A stretch of DNA of 64,000 nt from Catonia carolina (taxonomy: Eukaryota; Arthropoda; Insecta; Hemiptera; Achilidae): NCBI GenBank assembly GCA_035578175.1, contig JAQMRL010000022.1, positions 4,224,001 to 4,288,000 of the forward strand, in the 5' to 3' direction. Of the stretch, positions 10,205 to 22,300 are shown one piece after another. The notes under the pieces are model-generated. The model had not been told where the DNA came from and did no database searches. It saw only the letters and a list, made by a program, of their open reading frames with translations. Both the position numbers and the translations under genes were made by a program. Each line of letters begins with the position of its first letter. Within the stretch, counting starts at the first letter, position 1.

Positions 10205-11985
10205 ATTTAAACTATTTAACTCATAAACTACAAACGAAGATTACGTCGAATTTGGCAGCATAGCAGATACCCAGATGACAAAACAAGATTTAATCGTGCA
10301 GCACAACATCTGAAGAACACGCTTATAGAACTGCGTAATTACTGTTTCCAAAACAAGTTGATTCAATTATCTTCAACGGCAGCTACCGATTTTTCATTAT
10401 GGAAAGCTACAAGATACATAAAACGATCAAAGAAACAAATTACACTTCTTCGTCAAACGAATGGAAATTGGGCTAGGACCACAAAAGAAGAATTTGAAGC
10501 GTTTGCGGAATATCTGTCCAATGTCCTCCGTCAACACGACGATCACATCGATCCAAAATTTGAAGAAGACATCTTAGAACATCTTGAGGTTCCATTTCAG
10601 TTATCACCTCCTATTACATCTTTTACTCTGGCTGAAGTAACAACTATAATCCAGACACGCCTCAATTCAAAAAAAGCTTCTGGGTATGATCTAATTACTG
10701 GTGAGGTGCTAAAGCAACTTCCAAGGAAAGGAATGATACTCTTGACTACCATTTCAATGCAATACTGTGGATGGGTTGCTTTTCATCTCAATGGAAAGTT
10801 GCCCAAATATTCATGATTCTCAAACCTGGCAATGAAACTATCGAAATTACGTCGTGAAGACCGATCTGTCTTCTATCCGTGACATCAAAAATATTTGAAA
10901 ACTTACTACTTGATCGTCTAAAACTTTTTTCGGAAGAAAATAATTCTACCCGGATCATCAATTCAGTCTCCGGGGAAAATATTTTACGATAGAACAGGTT
11001 CATCGCATAGTTAACCAAATTCGATGTACCTTAGGAAAGAAGGAATTCTGCTCAGCCGTATTCTTAGATGTAGCTTAGGCGTTTGACAAGGTATGGCATT
11101 TAGCTCTTCTACATAAATTTAAATTGAATCTAGATCATTTTATTTTCCTATACTAAAATCGTTTTTAACCGATCGTTTTTTCAAGAAAAATTTGATGATG
11201 AGTTATCGACCTTGTATATAATTCGTTCAGGTGTAATTCGAGGTAGCATTTTAAGTCCTTTCTGTACACGCTATTTACAGCAGAGATTTCTGTAAATGAA
11301 CTTGTAACAACAGCAACTTTTACGGACGACACTACTGTTATTGCGTCTGATGCCTCCCCAGTTCACGCTTCTGAAATACTACAGCAACATATGAATACCA
11401 TTCAAGAGTGGTACAAAAAATGGAGGATTAAAGTAAATGAACAGAAGTCTGCACATGTAACCTTTACGCTGAAACTAGAAACAAGTTCACCAATAAAATT
11501 TCGCAACAACGTGTTTCCACATTCAGATGACGTGAGATACTTAGGCATTTATCTAGACAGGCGATTGACTTGAAGAAAACTAATACGGACCAAACGGAAA
11601 CCACTTGGACTCAAATTACGACAACTATATTGGCTTGTTGGGAGGCGGTCACAGGTGTCTTCGGAAAATAAAGTTACACTGAACAGGTGATGATAAAACC
11701 AGTTTGTAGTTATGGAATTGAACTCTGGCGTACGGCAAGTACGTCTAGTGTAGAAATATTACAGAGATTCCAATCGAAGTTCCTTCGAATATGCTGTGCA
11801 CCTATGAATATGTATGTGCCTAATGAAGTACTTTATCATGACTTGGGCATACCTACGATGAGAGGAGAAATTAGAAGTCGGAGTAAAAAGGTATTTAAAC
11901 AAGTTAGACATTCATCCTAATCATTTAGCAATAAATCTTCTCGATGACAATATTGAAAAACAAAGGCTGGTCAAAGTTAACCATC
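10205..11985 (+). pseudogene. Jockey-type LINE, 5'-truncated ORF2 with RT domain, decayed
   Basis: Best preserved non-LTR element in the window. The frame is open from about 10229 to 10816 and covers the linker before the RT (SRYPDDKTRFNRAAQHLK) and the first RT block (LNSKKASGYDLITGEVLKQL). After frameshifts come FDKVWHLALLHKF near 11080-11115, the catalytic block FTDDTTVIAS near 11318-11347 (Thr in place of the usual Ala), NTIQEWYKKWRIKVNEQKS near 11394-11450, YLGIYLDRRLT near 11540 and the tail ELWRTASTSS to PTMRGEIRS. Several frameshifts and stops make it inactive. An S1 copy is inserted in its 3' end. Confidence 0.8.
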
Positions 11986-12404
11986 CTTTCAAGATTGTTG
12001 TTGTTGTTTAGGTCATCAGCCGAAAAGCTGGTTTGAACCTGTTGAGGTTTTACTAAGTAAAACGAGGAGTGAGGTGTTTTACCATTGTCTTCCTCACTGA
12101 GTGGAAAAGTACGCTTATCAGCATGCCAGGCCCTCTGAAAAGCACATACTTTCCACTCTGCAAATGACACCTTCACTTCATTCACCACAGGGTCTGGCTG
12201 TATAATGAAATTCATTACTTTCAGAGGAGATAACTCTGATTAGTGTCTTTTACACCTCTACGTCTTCTGTTCTTAAATGATTCAGTCATTTAATTGGCTG
12301 ACCATGAGATAAGAAACAGAACTATTTATTTTAGCCCCGCAAGGAACAGATTGAGTGTAAATAATTTGACACTCCTCCTGTCTGTTATGGGCACTTTCAA
12401 GATT
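11986..12404. repeat. 11-bp target-site duplication bracketing an S1 insertion
   Basis: CTTTCAAGATT occurs at 11986-11996 and again at 12394-12404, exactly at the two edges of the S1 copy between them. A perfect 11-bp duplication together with an AAC-rich 3' tail is the signature of LINE-mediated retroposition. It fixes the true ends of S1. Confidence 0.85.
11997..12393 (-). repeat. S1 repeat, full length, reference copy (397 bp)
   Basis: Defined at both ends by the 11-bp duplication. On the minus strand it begins TGCCCATAACAGACAGGAG and ends with AGCTTTTCGGCTGATGACCT followed by AAACAACAACAAC. It contains the conserved GGAAGACAATGGTAAAACAC block and the 17-bp palindrome GTTTTACTTAGTAAAAC. 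No clear tRNA-, 5S- or 7SL-like head is recognised at the 5' end, so the promoter origin is unknown. A non-SINE explanation such as a short LINE derivative remains possible. Confidence 0.85.
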
Positions 12405-12895
12405 AAAAACACAAAATTATATTATGAATGGTTAACTCTAATTTCTCAATAAACTTAATCTTAATAACACTCATTAATCTAAAAACTCAATCATAAAATT
12501 ACGAGTAATATTCAATCGTCAGTTAAACACATCTTCATTTTTTTACATATCACGTCTTCATTTTCTACTTTTCACACCTTCATTCACCTCGTCCATCAAG
12601 TTTACAACGAAAACTATTTCTTTCTCCGTATTTATAAAAAGTTGAACATCGTCAGAATCCAAGAAGATACCTTTTGTTCGATGCGGTAATCAAATGGTAT
12701 TATGATTCCTACATCTGCTAGATTCGTTAAGGTGGTTGGATCGAATACAACCGGGAAACAAAAGGCGCGATGTGACTTCGACGCGCACATTAGGCGTAAC
12801 GCTTTGCTCGTTAAGGAATAGGGAAGTTTGGAGGATAGACAGGAACATATACAGGGAATAACACTGCAATTAATAATAAGTTTAGCAGTACTTAC

Positions 12896-13133
12896 TCGAT
12901 TTTGAGTACGTAGATTTTCCAGGATGCTTCAATTCGTGGACACCGTTGTAGGAAAACACTAAATGTTCAATTAGATCTGTACATATTTCACACAATAAAC
13001 AAAAGCACGTTAAGAATACACATAAAGCACTACTAACACTTGGATAATTGCAGTTAGGATAACGGTTTACAAGTTCGAGACACGAGGTAACACAGATTGC
13101 ACAAAGTCCGGTAGTTAATTGAATAAAGACCAT
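12896..13133 (-). CDS. Possible first coding exon of a host gene (unrecognised, Cys-rich, hydrophobic)
   Basis: An ATG at 13133 (minus strand) opens about 79 codons. They encode a Cys-rich peptide with hydrophobic stretches, one near the start (residues 5-18) and one around residues 34-50 that could be a membrane segment. A good splice donor, GTAAGTA (12889-12895, minus), lies just before the frame ends. Upstream on the same strand is the highest-GC non-repeat stretch of the region, as expected for a promoter or 5' leader. I do not recognise the product. Chance is a serious alternative because frames of this length occur elsewhere in the window. Confidence 0.25.
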
Positions 13134-13139
13134 GAATAG

Positions 13140-13540
13140 TTCGTTACATAATTGTAAGCGCGTTCACAATGAAAGGCTTCGTTGCTTGGGGCCGTAATTA
13201 ATACATTATCGGCAACATGAAGTTGGAATATCCAACGCGTTAAATGCAGGTGACGCCAGCACTCGAGGCTGCGAGCGTCCGTTGAAACACGACCGAACCG
13301 TTAGCTGGTTTGACTTGAAGTGAAGGAGAATCGGGACGAAAGGAACAATGGCGGAGTGAGCACGGGAAATTAGTCTAATTTTGCTATTGGCGGAGGACGA
13401 GCCACGTGATCAAGGATCACACATGCGTAGAACTAATTAATGAAGTAATCGATGCAGAATCAATATTACTGATGTAATCGAGCGGGAAAGATTTATTCTG
13501 GAAGATTCGACGGCGCGCGGTATTTGAATCTATTGTAATA
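13140..13540. promoter_or_regulatory. GC-rich, CpG-containing island of unique sequence; possible promoter
   Basis: Near 50% G+C by eye, with several CpG-rich patches (GCTGCGAGCGTCCG, GACGGCGCGCGG), an E-box CACGTG near 13402-13407, and no similarity to the repeats described elsewhere here. It lies directly upstream of the candidate minus-strand exon at 12896-13133. No TATA box in convincing position. The call rests on composition and context only. Confidence 0.3.
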
Positions 13541-15000
13541 CTGAACACCTTTTATCGCTTAAAACCAAATGATTACACAGAAGCAACGCTGCTAAGTGCT
13601 GTCTTCTTCAAGATATATCCAACATTATTAACTCATTTACTGAAAGTTTTTGTTAAACTGTTGGTAAATAATTCTTAACTGTTAAAAAAAAAATAATTTA
13701 TCTAAGTTTAGTTAGCGTACGCAAACCTTCGTTGATATCACTGCTAGTTGTATAGCGGAGAGGATATTTGATCAGCAATGCCTCCCACCAGGCCACATTG
13801 TGCTTTCCCATCGGGCCAACAATCTACCCCTACCCTGCCCAACAACTGAGCTATGTTAATTTAGATGGCTTATACCAATTTACTCTTTCGTTGGTTTCGC
13901 TATTAAATGAAAATAAGATTAATAAAATGTTATAGGTTTCAACAACAGTAATTTCGAAATCTGAAAATATATACACACAGTAACTAGTAATACATCACTC
14001 GTTGCGTTACATGGCAAATTAAACTTAAGCGTTCAACTTTTCACACAACCTTGCACGTTGAAATCCCAGTCATGACTGTAAAAATAAAACCATTTTGTAA
14101 TGGAAACATGAATTTTTATGGCATCAGTATAAATCACAAGTGGAGGGGTTCTCCCCCCCCCCAAGTTTCTTTTAATCGTATTTCTGTGCACTCAAAGAAT
14201 AACTAGATAACCTATGGTATTATAAGTAAATATTGGTAAAATACATTTCCTAAAAATATGATACGATTGCTTTCATTTTTGAAAGATTTCTAGCCACAAA
14301 TTGGATGTGGTATTATATTTTACGAATTAAAAATATTTTATTTAAAAATTACGTAAGTGGCGTAATAGTCTATAATACAGGAAGCATTAAAATTCAAATA
14401 GTGAAAGAAGTTTGGGTAGTTTCTGAGATTACCTCTTACAAAGAAACAAACGAACTAAAGTTCTCTTTATTGTAGGCTACATTATTAGTATAAATATAGA
14501 AAGAGTCTGCCTTTTATATACCTGTGATTTTCTTAAAGATTCAGAAATCGGTTGTTCAAGTAGTTTGAAATAAGCTTCTGTAACACTGTATTTCGGTAAA
14601 AATGTATTAAAAAGTAGATATTGCATTGGTAAATGATATTTCCTCTGCTGCTGGTTTATTGGAAAAAAATACATTTAAATATTCTTCTAACCATTTCCTG
14701 GAAAAAATTATTTAATCAACGTGTTTACTTTATATTTTTGAATATCTCATTTTAAATTGTGTTGTTAAAAAAATATTAAATTTACTTTTGCTATTACCTA
14801 CTCTAAATAAGAATTATATGAGACTTATATAATGTGATTCAAAAAGATTACTATCATTCCGAAATATTACTTTGGGAATTGATTTCAAAGAAAAATATTT
14901 GTATACAAAACCAAAAGCTAGAAACGCTTTGTACAGCCACGGTTATAAAACATATTTTTAAAAGGTAAGGCAAATTCTAAGAATTGATTGTATAGCTAAA
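13541..15000. other. Mostly featureless A+T-rich sequence; possible tRNA-like A box
   Basis: On the minus strand TAGCTCAGTTGTTGGGCAG (about 13840-13858) resembles a tRNA A box and may be a decayed SINE head; no matching B box was found. A run of ten C residues lies near 14153-14162. No coding content recognised. Confidence 0.35.
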
Positions 15001-15003
15001 AAT

Positions 15004-15835
15004 CTGGTGTGAACACCCACACGACTTTCTCTTGCGAATACAAATAATGAACAATATAACCTAACATTAGTGTAATACATTAGAAATAAACAAAAAACTA
15101 ACCTCAAAAAACATAATCTCATTGAGTGAATGATGCAAAATGAAAATCAACCTTTGTTTGGCTTAATGATACTTAGATCTTTTAATTCATTAAACACATT
15201 TGTAAATGTGTTTGTATACACTTTGGTCGCAAAATCCATACTAAGGCCGAAATCTTAAAAATTCATTTTTTATAGATTTTTATGAAAAAAAAACAGAAAA
15301 TCATAAATTACCGTTATACAAAGAAATGTTTGAAATAAGAATTGTAGATTTTTAAATTGTCTACAACTTTTTTTCTACGAGAGAACAGCAAAGATTTCAG
15401 CAGACATAGCGCCTAACCTTTACTGTAGAGCATAAAAAATGTAGCAAATGAGACGATTTAAAAAAAAATCGTAGTAGCCATTTTTCGCAAAACAATCCAC
15501 GAAAAGTGAAAAATGACACGAATTAACTATGAATTCCGGTTGACCGATTTGGATGAAAATGTTCGTGTCGGGTCCTCCAGAGGTAACTAACTTAAATTTC
15601 AACTTATCTTTTAAGTTCGTATAATATTCCGTTCTTAAAATATTTTGTTTAAACACAGACACACGTACGCGCGCGCACACACATATTAATCGCTAAAAAA
15701 ATTTGGTGTTGGGAGTCTGAAAACGGGTAGACTAAATCCGGTGAAAACTTGATTTCGAAAAATTGACTTAAAACAATACTTTCCTTCCTATATATTCTCT
15801 TGTCTATATATATATATATATAGACAAGAGAAAAT
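15004..15835 (+). mobile_element. Helentron-like non-autonomous element, copy 2
   Basis: Same family as 7773-8718: CTGGTGTGAACACCCACACG hairpin start, subterminal motif ACTTTCTCTTGCG, a body including GGTTGACCGATTTGGATGAA, a short CA/CG core near 15653-15685, and the 3' end. Here the 3' stem-loop is replaced or expanded into a 38-bp perfect palindrome. Shorter than copy 3 because of internal deletions. Confidence 0.6.
15795..15832. repeat. 38-bp perfect palindrome with (AT)8 centre
   Basis: TTCTCTTGTCT at 15795-15805, then 16 bp of alternating AT, then AGACAAGAGAA at 15822-15832. Every position pairs. It sits at the 3' end of Helentron-like copy 2, where the other copies have a shorter near-palindrome followed by GGCAAGAGAAAGT. 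Confidence 0.9.
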
Positions 15836-15839
15836 TAAA

Positions 15840-17005
15840 ATTTAAAAAATATTCATAAACATAAGTCCGGAAAGGCTTCGTTAGTAAGTTACAGGTACCG
15901 AAAGATTTCGCCTTGAAACTCAGTTACCCCAGTGATTTAAAGCCATACTAAAATTTTTGAGGCTTTAAGCATGAGGTAAACTTGGTAGCAACTTATGGTT
16001 TCTAACCTTAAAAATTTAATAAAACGATGATACATAGTTTTAATAATTTCTGACATAAAACACAAAAATTAGGGATTGAAATGACACTTTTTTAGGTTTA
16101 ACGTAAAATAAATTGTTAAATAGGCCTACTTAATATTTCAGTACTTTTCTTAATTCAACACGTATAAAATTAAATTCTAAGAAAATAGATGCATGATAAG
16201 TAGACGGTTAATAGATAGGCCTACAACATATTTAAATTTTTACTTGTAATAGTTTCTACAGAAAAAAAAGAAACTGTAAAAATACAGTTCTGTATGAATA
16301 AATCTAAACAATTTCAAAAGGAAAACACATTTTATTTAGTGTGTTTATTTAACTTTGTCTTGACTTGTGTATAACATAAAGGAGGCAGTGGTTCTTCAGA
16401 TGTTCAACTGACAAGAGTGAAAATTTCGTTCATGCAGCAAATCAGCATCACTCTCTTTTAATAATAGTCTAGTTACAATTTATACAATGCAATGAAAACA
16501 ATAACAATTCATAGAATAGAACAAGATCAAAGTTCTCGAGTACTGGCGTAAAATAAACATAAAAAGAGACTGAAAGCTCCGTTGTAGCACAGAGAAGTAA
16601 TTTATGTGACTTACTTTTGTATTAGGCCTACTTATATACAAAATACATTCATCAAACGAATAATATGTAAATATATTGATCGCAGAAACCAATTTTTATT
16701 ATTTCAAACGTGAAGGTTGTAATTTTATAATGTAAATAGTTTAAAAACGTTGACTTCTATAGGATATGTTAGTGCATTTACTTATTCACCATACGCCGAA
16801 TATCCAGTAAGTAGGACAACATCAACACTTCCTGTCCTCTCTTAAAAAAAAAATATTTAAATTATCTTTGTTAGCGGTAAATTTTCTAAATAGTATCAGT
16901 TCAACAGCAGTTTATGTATACTTTATTGTAACAAAATCAGTTTACTAATTGGATGTAATTTAAAATCTTTGTTAATTTAGTCATAATTTTAATTTAACAA
17001 AACTG
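15840..17005. other. No gene seen: A+T-rich sequence
   Basis: TAGGCCTA occurs three times (16121-16128, 16216-16223, 16623-16630). Otherwise only short frames and homopolymer runs. Confidence 0.45.
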
Positions 17006-17009
17006 GTGA

Positions 17010-17225
17010 ATGTCTATTTTTTAAACGCCCTTTACCCCAACTGTGGGTGCGCCTCTCCAACATGTCTCTATCTAGTTCTATCCTTGACCACACTCGTCCA
17101 TTGAATTTCTGAGATCTTTTGAATATCATCTCTCCGCTGTGTTTTTTGTCTTCCTGGATTCCCTGTTGTTCTAGAGCACCATTCTGTTACTCTCCTAGTT
17201 TATCTGTTGTCCTTTTTATAAAATC
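17010..17225 (-). pseudogene. LINE 3' end fragment (RTE-like, integrase-free tail)
   Basis: The minus-strand translation across frameshifts gives GNPGRQKTQRRDDIQKI, then QWTSVVKDRTR and VGEAHPQLG. This follows the familiar end of RTE-like and related LINE proteins (RRGRPKTRW.DDI......W...A.DR..W..LGEAYVQQW). Decayed and short. Confidence 0.5.
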
Positions 17226-17329
17226 CTTCTCATAAAATGAAAATTATTTTATTCTTTTCATACAACGACGTGAACATTTTCAATTTATATTTAAAAAAAT
17301 CACTAAATGACATGAGGGTATTATCGTAA

Positions 17330-17960
17330 ACGACCAAGTCATTAAGGGTAACAACCTAAAATTCGCGGATGATACAGTCCTGTTGGTAACCGCGATGAAG
17401 ATTTGCAGAACATACTCGACATGCGCTTATTAAAAGATGCGCAGAAGGTGGGTTAGATTTTAAAAGTCAAAAATGTAAAAGATTCTAGTAATTAGTAAGC
17501 AGAAGAATATTAGGGCTCAAATTACAGTGAAGGGCACAAAACTGTAACACGTTCGTCAAGTTAGATATACTGGTTTTCTGTTAAATAACATTATTGACAG
17601 TATCAATAGAACAATCTTGTATAGGATTCAGAAAAATGGGCAGGATCTTATCTAGCAGATACTTTAAAATTTCCTTGTGATTTCGCTTACTTTGCTGCTA
17701 TCTATTTTATCAATTCTGTTAAATCTTAGTATTCAGGCTTGAGTTTCGAACAGGGATGATATGAAGCGCCTTGACTCGTTCTAGATATTGTGCTACAGAA
17801 GGATCTCGAAAGTTTCTTGGATGAAAAATTCTGCAACTCGGAGACACTCTATTATTTTGATAAGAGAATTTAAATTATAGGCACCATTAAAAAAATGAAA
17901 TTGGAATATATTGGACACGTAATGAGAGATCAGAAATACTCACATAGAAAGAAAATTAAA
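17330..17960 (+). pseudogene. LINE reverse-transcriptase fragment, decayed
   Basis: Translation shows the RT catalytic block NLKFADDTVLLVT near 17351-17388, followed across frameshifts by ILVISKQKNIRAQITVKGTK, HVRQVRYTGFLLNN, then MWC-type and KKMKLEYIGHVMRDQKY blocks. These belong to the RT thumb and C-terminal region of RTE-like LINEs of arthropods. Multiple stops. The downstream boundary is near 17960. Confidence 0.65.
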
Positions 17961-17964
17961 TATT

Positions 17965-18650
17965 CTATTCAGTAGTAAAGTAATAATTAAAGCACGAATA
18001 AACAAAGATAATGTAATAATGAAATAATTTGAATTTTCAACAAAAATTACTGAAAATTTTTAAACAATTAACAAAATTTAAACAATATATAAATAAATAT
18101 AATATACGGTTTTGAAATATTTTCCATGAACAAATACAAAAAATTTACCTATTCAATCAACGATCTATATTAACATCAGAGATTTAAATTCAAACAAAAA
18201 AGTAAACAATTGTTGAAAATACATATTTTGAAAAGTATGTATAGAAAGTCGATTTTATAAAATCCAACGGAACAAAAGTAACCAGTAGTAACTGTAACAT
18301 GCATTATTAATGGAAATTACTAACATCAAAGCTTTGGAAAAATAATGGAAAATGTGTACCTACGAGGTTAAGAATGGGTACGGATATAAAAAAGCATTAT
18401 ATTCCGTAATTTTAATATAACAAAAGTTTTTCTGAAGCACAAAAATAATAATAAATTCATTGCAACCTATGTACTCAGAAAGAAAGAGTATACAAATTTA
18501 AAATCTATTCAATCATAAAACATATTTCTGACGTTAGTTTTTCTACATCAACCTGAGCGTGACCTTTCATTCAAGTTCAGAAACTTAACGGTAAAAATTT
18601 ATTTGACTGTAACTTTTCAGATCTAATACATTAAGTGAAAGTAAAATTTA
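17965..18650. other. No gene seen: A+T-rich sequence
   Basis: Dense stops, A-rich; nothing recognised. Confidence 0.45.
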
Positions 18651-18735
18651 GCATTTATATATATAATAAGTATATTATATATTAAGTATATTATATATGT
18701 ATTATATATGATATATATATATATAATATAAGTCA
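18651..18735. repeat. Low-complexity TA-rich tract
   Basis: Irregular TATATA / AAGTATATTATATAT tract with imperfect tandem units. Confidence 0.8.
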
Positions 18736-18784
18736 TTATAAAGCTTTTTATTTTATTACAAAGGTAATGGTATTTAGGGGGAAG

Positions 18785-19365
18785 GAGCCAGACTGAAGAA
18801 AAATTGTTATAATCATATTTTCGAACAGATATCCCACTTTCAGTATCTTGGTTGCAACGTCACATACCAAGAGAATAAAGATGCATACAATATGATTTAC
18901 CGATTTCAATAAATATGCGGAGCTATCCACCGAACCTTAAAAAATAGCACCAGAAAAAACACGAGGTTGAGATTTTGTAAAACAATAGCAGTGCCGACCT
19001 TACTCTATGGCAGTGAAACTTGGTTGCTATCAAAGCGAGAGAAAAGAAGATTGAAAGCATCTGAAATTAAAAAATTTCTTCGACATTCTTATGGGTGTAG
19101 TAGAGAAGATCGTTAAAGGAACACCGAGATAGGAAAGAACTCAAGATCTTGTCTATAAACGACAGGTATCTCAGAACAGAATGCAGTGGTTGGAGTATGT
19201 AAGCAGAACGAGGGAGGATAGTATAGTTAAGCAAACACTAGTCTATAAACCGGAGGAAAAGAGAGAACGAGGACGTCCGAGAAAGAGATGGGCAGATTTG
19301 AGAGGTTCGGAACAGGCAGAGATGCCTAATCCTTAAAAGCAGACAAGAAGAAGATAAAATACGTT
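18785..19365 (+). pseudogene. LINE C-terminal fragment, decayed
   Basis: Translation gives FQYLGCNVTYQENKDAYN, then AVPTLLYGSETWLLSKREKR and, after frameshifts, ERTRTSEKEMGRFERFGT, matching the post-RT region of RTE-like LINEs (LGC.....D....I..F.....I...L......T.L..YKT.A.P.LLYGSETW). It lies 0.8 kb downstream of the RT fragment at 17330-17960 in the same orientation. The YLG/GSETW region overlaps what that fragment already covers, so these are two separate copies. Confidence 0.65.
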
Positions 19366-22300
19366 ATAAAAACTTTACTTTTCTGTTGAGGGAACTCCAT
19401 ACTGAATTATTGGAGCTTGTGATAAGTGATCCTGTTTATACATTCAAAGGTGTCCTGTACCACTGACAGTTGGTCGTACCTACCTTAACTAATTTCTGAA
19501 TGCTACATTTTTAAAGTGTTGTTTTACTCTAATCGAGAATTGTTATTTGCCAAAAACGTTCATTTTCCTCTAAAGCTCAATGAGTTCCGTCACTAACTGA
19601 ATAACCTGATGATTTTCCATGTTAAGATTTGTTGAACAGTGGACTAGTATAAATTAGTAAATAGTTCGATACAAAACTAAATAAACACAAAAAAATACGT
19701 GCCACAAAATTATTCTCGATATTATGAAATAAGCACCAGCACATATTCACAACACACCACTCCTAACTCAACTACCGGAAGTAACATCCACATATCACAT
19801 TTATATCGTATCGTCAAAATGTGTTTCTTCCACGTCAGTCGGCGGGCCAGATGAAGCTCCAAGTTATAACGTAACTTTTTTCTTATAAGTTTTATTCGTG
19901 CATTGTGTATTAATTGTATTTCAGGTTTTTATGAAATTTATTTCAGAATTTTTGATAGCTCGAGTAAAAAAGTCCACCACACGTATAAAAATTAAAAAAA
20001 TTATAATCATTTTTTGAAAAATCATTGAATTACAGTAATTACACACAGAACCTTAAAATTAATTTAAACGTATCTTGACTTTGTACCATTATAAATTTTT
20101 ATCTTTGTAACTGTCTTTGGTAACATACAATTAAAAAAAAAAAAATTAAAATCAAGTATTATTCCAAAGATGTGGTATTCAACAAATAATTAAGAGGAAT
20201 GTAAAGATTCATGCAATGCAGAACAAAATAAAAATAACTAATATTAATTTTATGATAGGCTAATATTTGAATAATTTAATTATGCTTATACAATAATTGA
20301 TGAATAAAAGATACAAAAATTTTGACAAAGATTTAAATTTGATATTATTTATTTTATAAAAACCTGATTAACAACACTGATGTTCTCCGTAGCTCGCAAT
20401 ATAAAATATTAAAATGGTCGCCCCTTTGCTTAACTTTACTAAATACTCGTAACTCTAATAATTATGGAAATTACTGCTATACTCTACATATACTCAAATC
20501 ACGCCATACTGTATTGAAAAATTAAAATTGCCCTCTATATCAAAACTCGGTACAACCCCCCTCCCCCCATGCATGACGTCGGACCAATGAGAACCCTTTC
20601 TTTAACTTTCGAAGGTCCATTTTCCATTAAAATTTCCAAAAGACACGTGTAAGCAATTATTACTACATACAATACAAGTTAATGTACGGTGTAATGATTG
20701 CTTACTTAAAAATTGATCAAAATTCTACAGTTTTGTTGTTCTGTATTTCAAATTTTCTTTAACTCGAATTAGTACCATTTTCCTATGTGGTTTGAGTTAT
20801 AGAGATTCAACTGTATTTATAGTATTATAGTATAGAGTTACGGTAGTTAGTATTAGTACAGAGTTAAAGTATAGAGTATTATAGTACAGTAAGTATAGTA
20901 CTGTATAGAGTTAGTGTGCTATAGTAATCAATAGTAGGATATTCAAAGCTTTACTAAAGCAATTTACAAAATAATATGCTTTTAAAGTTCTGAACATCAT
21001 AATTAATCGATTTAATATGATTTCCTACCAATTATAGTTATCAAGGAAATTTAAGTTAAAGTACAATCAATTTTGATTGATTTATTATTTTGTAGAGTTA
21101 TGAGGGTTTAATACAAAATTATTTATCTTGACATGATATTCAGTATTCACATAATGAAAAATTAAAATTATATTGGAAGCTTTCTGTATTAAGATAATTA
21201 AACTTTTGAATATCAATCAAGGCTAATTATCTGGAATTTCGAAACCTATTTAAGACAAGATACAAGACCTATCGTAGTTTATTGGATAGATTAATTGAAC
21301 GAACATAATTTAAAAAAAGGAGAAAAACTCAAATTGTTTTCTCGGAAATAAAGTGGCAGCAGCTTCTTTCTGTTAGTTGGCCAATCTTTACTAGCAGTTG
21401 AGAGGCAGTTTGAGAACAAAGCATTTTTCAACAGTCCAGTAATGAAACGAGCGGCATCTGACAGCGCCAAGAATTCTTGTTCTATTAATTGCACTACCAG
21501 AGTTCTATTCTAAATTCTGAAGTTTTTCTGTGTTTGTCTTTGACGTTATTGAATTCATTCAATGTTGTAAACATATAATATGGTGTGTTTTAAACGAATT
21601 CTAAAATGTAATAGATTGGAACGCTTTTAATGTATTTTTAGTTCTTTAGTCAGACAAAATCTATACTTCTCAATATTTTCTCTCGGTTAGATGCTTATCC
21701 TAGATAAATCAAAGAACATACGAAATTATGATAATTAAAATTAATTTTACTATATAAGAACTATTTACTTCAATCAATAAGAGGCTGGCATAAGTAAATT
21801 TAATAATATAACAATAAAACTTGAAGGAGAAAGCTTTTATTATAGAATTTCATTAGCACACATTTAAAAGAAATTAAATAAAATTAGTTTTTTTTCAATA
21901 CAGTATTTTGAAATATCTTTTGAGCAATGAACGTATCTTGTATTTAAAATGGATAAATTATTTATTGGCTATATATTTATTTACAATATGCCACGAAGTT
22001 TACTGTTTTATTAGGTATTTCTTAGTTTTATCTAGATTTTAAACGTGATAACGTTTAAGACGTCTGCTCTTCTGACCATTATCTAATAAATTTATTGTGA
22101 AACGATTTATTTGCTTTGGCAATCTATTTTGATAATTTGTATTCTAATCTGATCCTATAATACGATAACTTGGCGAATGTGTGTGTTTGTATGTCCGACT
22201 GTTCTTGAAAACGGCTCTAACAATTTTCCTGAAAATTCGTGTACAGGGGTTTTCAGGGTCTACAAATCGATTGCGCTAGGTATAACACTTGAAAAACATC

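Noticed and set aside
18748..18930. 60-codon minus-strand frame with hydrophobic stretch
   Set aside because: Overlaps a plus-strand LINE fragment and has no family features.
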